DNA of 64,000 nt, taken from positions 310,001 to 374,000 of the forward strand of contig CAVQFM010000007.1 of assembly GCA_963711705.1 (NCBI GenBank). Reading direction: 5' to 3'. Source of the stretch: RYN-230 sp963711705. GTDB lineage: Bacteria; Actinomycetota; Actinomycetes; Streptosporangiales; Streptosporangiaceae. The notes beneath the pieces are model-generated. The model was given only the letters and a program-made list of their open reading frames with translations, did not search any database and had not been told where the DNA came from. The translations under genes and the position numbers were made by a program. Positions 62,882 through 64,000 of the stretch are shown here, piece after piece; the first letter of the stretch is position 1, and each line of letters opens with the position of its first letter.

Positions 62882-64000
62882 ATGGTGCAGCACCTCGACC
62901 CACTGGACACCACGCCGCCCGCCTTCCCGCCGGCCGCGGCCAGCGGAATCCTGCGGGCCGCCTTCGGGATCGACGGGTCGCTGGCCCCGCTGGCCGGGGA
63001 ACGGGACCAGAACTTCCGGGTGGACGCGGGGGGAGGCCAGCACTTCCTGTTCAAGATCTCCAACCCGGCCGACGGCCCGTCCATCGTGGACATGCAGACC
63101 GCCGCGCTGCGGCACATCGAGCAGGTGGACCCGGGCCTGCCGGTGATGCGCGCCCTGCCGGCCGCGGACGGGGCACCGTGGGCCGAGGTGCCCGGACCCG
63201 ACGGCGGCGTCTACCTGGCCCGGCTGTTTTCGTTCCTGCCCGGGCGGGTGCACCCGGCCGCGGACCTCAGCACCGCGGCCATCCGGTCGTTCGGGCAGAC
63301 CACGGCCCGGCTGGGGCGGGCGCTGCGCGGGTTCTTCCACCCCGCGGCCGACTACGAGATCCTGTGGGACCTCACCCACGCGCTCAAGCTCCGCCCGCTG
63401 CTCACGCACATCGCCGACGGCCCGCGCCGGGCCCAGGTGGCCCGGGTGCTGGACCGGTTCGAGACCCGGGTCGCCCCGGTGCTGCCCGGGCTGCGCGCCC
63501 AGGTCATCCACGCCGACATGAGCCTGGACAACGTGCTGCTCAGCGACGACCTGACGGTCAGCGGGATCGTGGACTTCGGGGACATGACCCACGCCCCGCT
63601 GGTCTGTGATCTCGCCGTCGCCATCGCGGATGTGCTGCACGCCCGGCCGGACGCCATCGACGCGGCCAGCGCCATGATCAGCGGCTACACGTCGGTGACC
63701 CCGCTGGAGGACGCGGAGGCCGGCCTGCTCGCCGACCTGGTGGCGGCCCGGCTGGCCACCGAAGTGGTGGTGATCGCCTGGCGCAGCGAGCTGTACCCGG
63801 GGCACGCCGCGTACGCCGAGAAAGGCGAGCCCGACGCCAGCGCGTTCCTGGACCTCATCGAGGCCACCGGCATCGACACCGTCGCGCGCCGCTTCCAGGA
63901 CGCCTGCCATCCGCTCCCCTACCGCCGGTCCGGCACGGACAGCCTGCTGGCGCGCCGCCGCCGCGTCCTGCCCCGGTCGCCGTTGTTCTACGACCATCCG
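62882..64000 (+). CDS. Phosphotransferase-aminotransferase fusion (5' part, cut by window end)
   Basis: 373 codons are open to the window end. An APH/choline-kinase-like domain has ERDQNFRVD and QHFLFKIS near the N-terminus, the catalytic loop VIHADMSLDNVLL, and VDFGDM with the metal Asp. After it, LLARRRRVLPRSPLFYDHP is the linker that in related proteins leads into a class-III PLP aminotransferase domain, so the full protein is probably the kinase-aminotransferase fusion type (related to hydroxylysine-kinase and ethanolamine-phosphate phospho-lyase enzymes). That second half lies outside the window. The ATG is at 62882, 26 bases after the ligase stop. Confidence 0.85.
   Translation, partial: MVQHLDPLDTTPPAFPPAAASGILRAAFGIDGSLAPLAGERDQNFRVDAGGGQHFLFKISNPADGPSIVDMQTAALRHIEQVDPGLPVMRALPAADGAPWAEVPGPDGGVYLARLFSFLPGRVHPAADLSTAAIRSFGQTTARLGRALRGFFHPAADYEILWDLTHALKLRPLLTHIADGPRRAQVARVLDRFETRVAPVLPGLRAQVIHADMSLDNVLLSDDLTVSGIVDFGDMTHAPLVCDLAVAIADVLHARPDAIDAASAMISGYTSVTPLEDAEAGLLADLVAARLATEVVVIAWRSELYPGHAAYAEKGEPDASAFLDLIEATGIDTVARRFQDACHPLPYRRSGTDSLLARRRRVLPRSPLFYDHP

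Noticed and set aside
62690..63997. Leftward frame covering the window end
   Set aside because: The plus strand there encodes a clear APH-type kinase starting at 62882; the leftward frame has no motifs.

Overview
The window is a stretch of very GC-rich (roughly 70% or more) chromosomal DNA, densely packed with genes on both strands and with many GTG starts. It comes from an actinobacterium (Actinomycetota). Supporting features are the F420/PPOX-type small flavoprotein, the Fur-monofunctional catalase pair, two DUF2332 methyltransferase-like proteins, the LysM/Rpf-like wall hydrolase, the secreted TAP-type peptidase, several very large LuxR/MalT-type ATPase regulators and the SpoIIE-phosphatase/STAS proteins. 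A soil actinomycete is likely; the order cannot be fixed from the sequence. No rRNA, tRNA, CRISPR array, integrase or insertion sequence was seen.

Layout. 0.1-6.7 kb: a small PPOX protein, then an acetate-to-polyhydroxyalkanoate module (acs, phaB, phaA, phaC). 6.7-12.3 kb: a HAD dehalogenase coupled to a cytosolic metal-receptor protein, a STAS protein and a 1064-residue GAF-phosphatase-STAS-phosphatase-kinase-STAS protein. 12.4-18.3 kb: a DAO-type oxidoreductase, a small membrane protein divergent from a LuxR regulator, an unknown protein, an epimerase-like protein and an amidohydrolase. 18.5-23.5 kb: two large convergent LuxR ATPase regulators. 23.6-29.7 kb: CBS and DinB proteins, a membrane protein, a wrecked GH1 glycosidase, a TMEM175-like channel and fur-katA. 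29.8-35.3 kb: a Pro/Ser/Thr-rich membrane protein, an orphan family-5 binding lipoprotein, a fragmentary HTH protein and a receiver/thioredoxin-reductase-like fusion. 35.4-38.1 kb: a membrane protein followed by two genes of visibly lower GC. 38.1-50.3 kb: an APC permease, a sigma factor divergent from an alpha/beta hydrolase, a second hydrolase, DUF2332 and YjbR-type genes in duplicate, a LysM/Rpf-like gene with an elaborate leader, acylphosphatase, DUF72, an epimerase and an ABC-F ATPase. 50.6-64 kb: VOC protein, amidase, DUF1269, PIG-V-like transferase, iron alcohol dehydrogenase, a third LuxR ATPase, a small unknown protein, a TAP-like secreted peptidase, ATP-dependent DNA ligase, and the 5' part of a kinase/aminotransferase fusion cut by the window end.

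How genes work together. acs, phaB, phaA and phaC would turn acetate into acetyl-CoA, acetoacetyl-CoA, 3-hydroxybutyryl-CoA and polymer. fur-katA is an autoregulated peroxide-defence operon with a recognisable FurA-type operator. The STAS protein and the giant phosphatase/kinase protein look like a partner-switching signalling unit. A 21-base identical, palindrome-containing site lies in two divergent promoter regions 26 kb apart (LuxR regulator/membrane protein and alpha/beta hydrolase/sigma factor). It is embedded in further shared bases, so the two loci are probably controlled by one regulator, plausibly the LuxR protein itself.

Caution. Five otherwise intact genes (phaA, phaC, a LuxR ATPase, the ABC-F ATPase and a lectin-like gene) are each interrupted by what looks like a single-base gain or loss, mostly in G/C-rich runs. 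This density suggests indel errors in the sequence at least as much as true pseudogenes. The GH1 gene, by contrast, has lost a large internal block.
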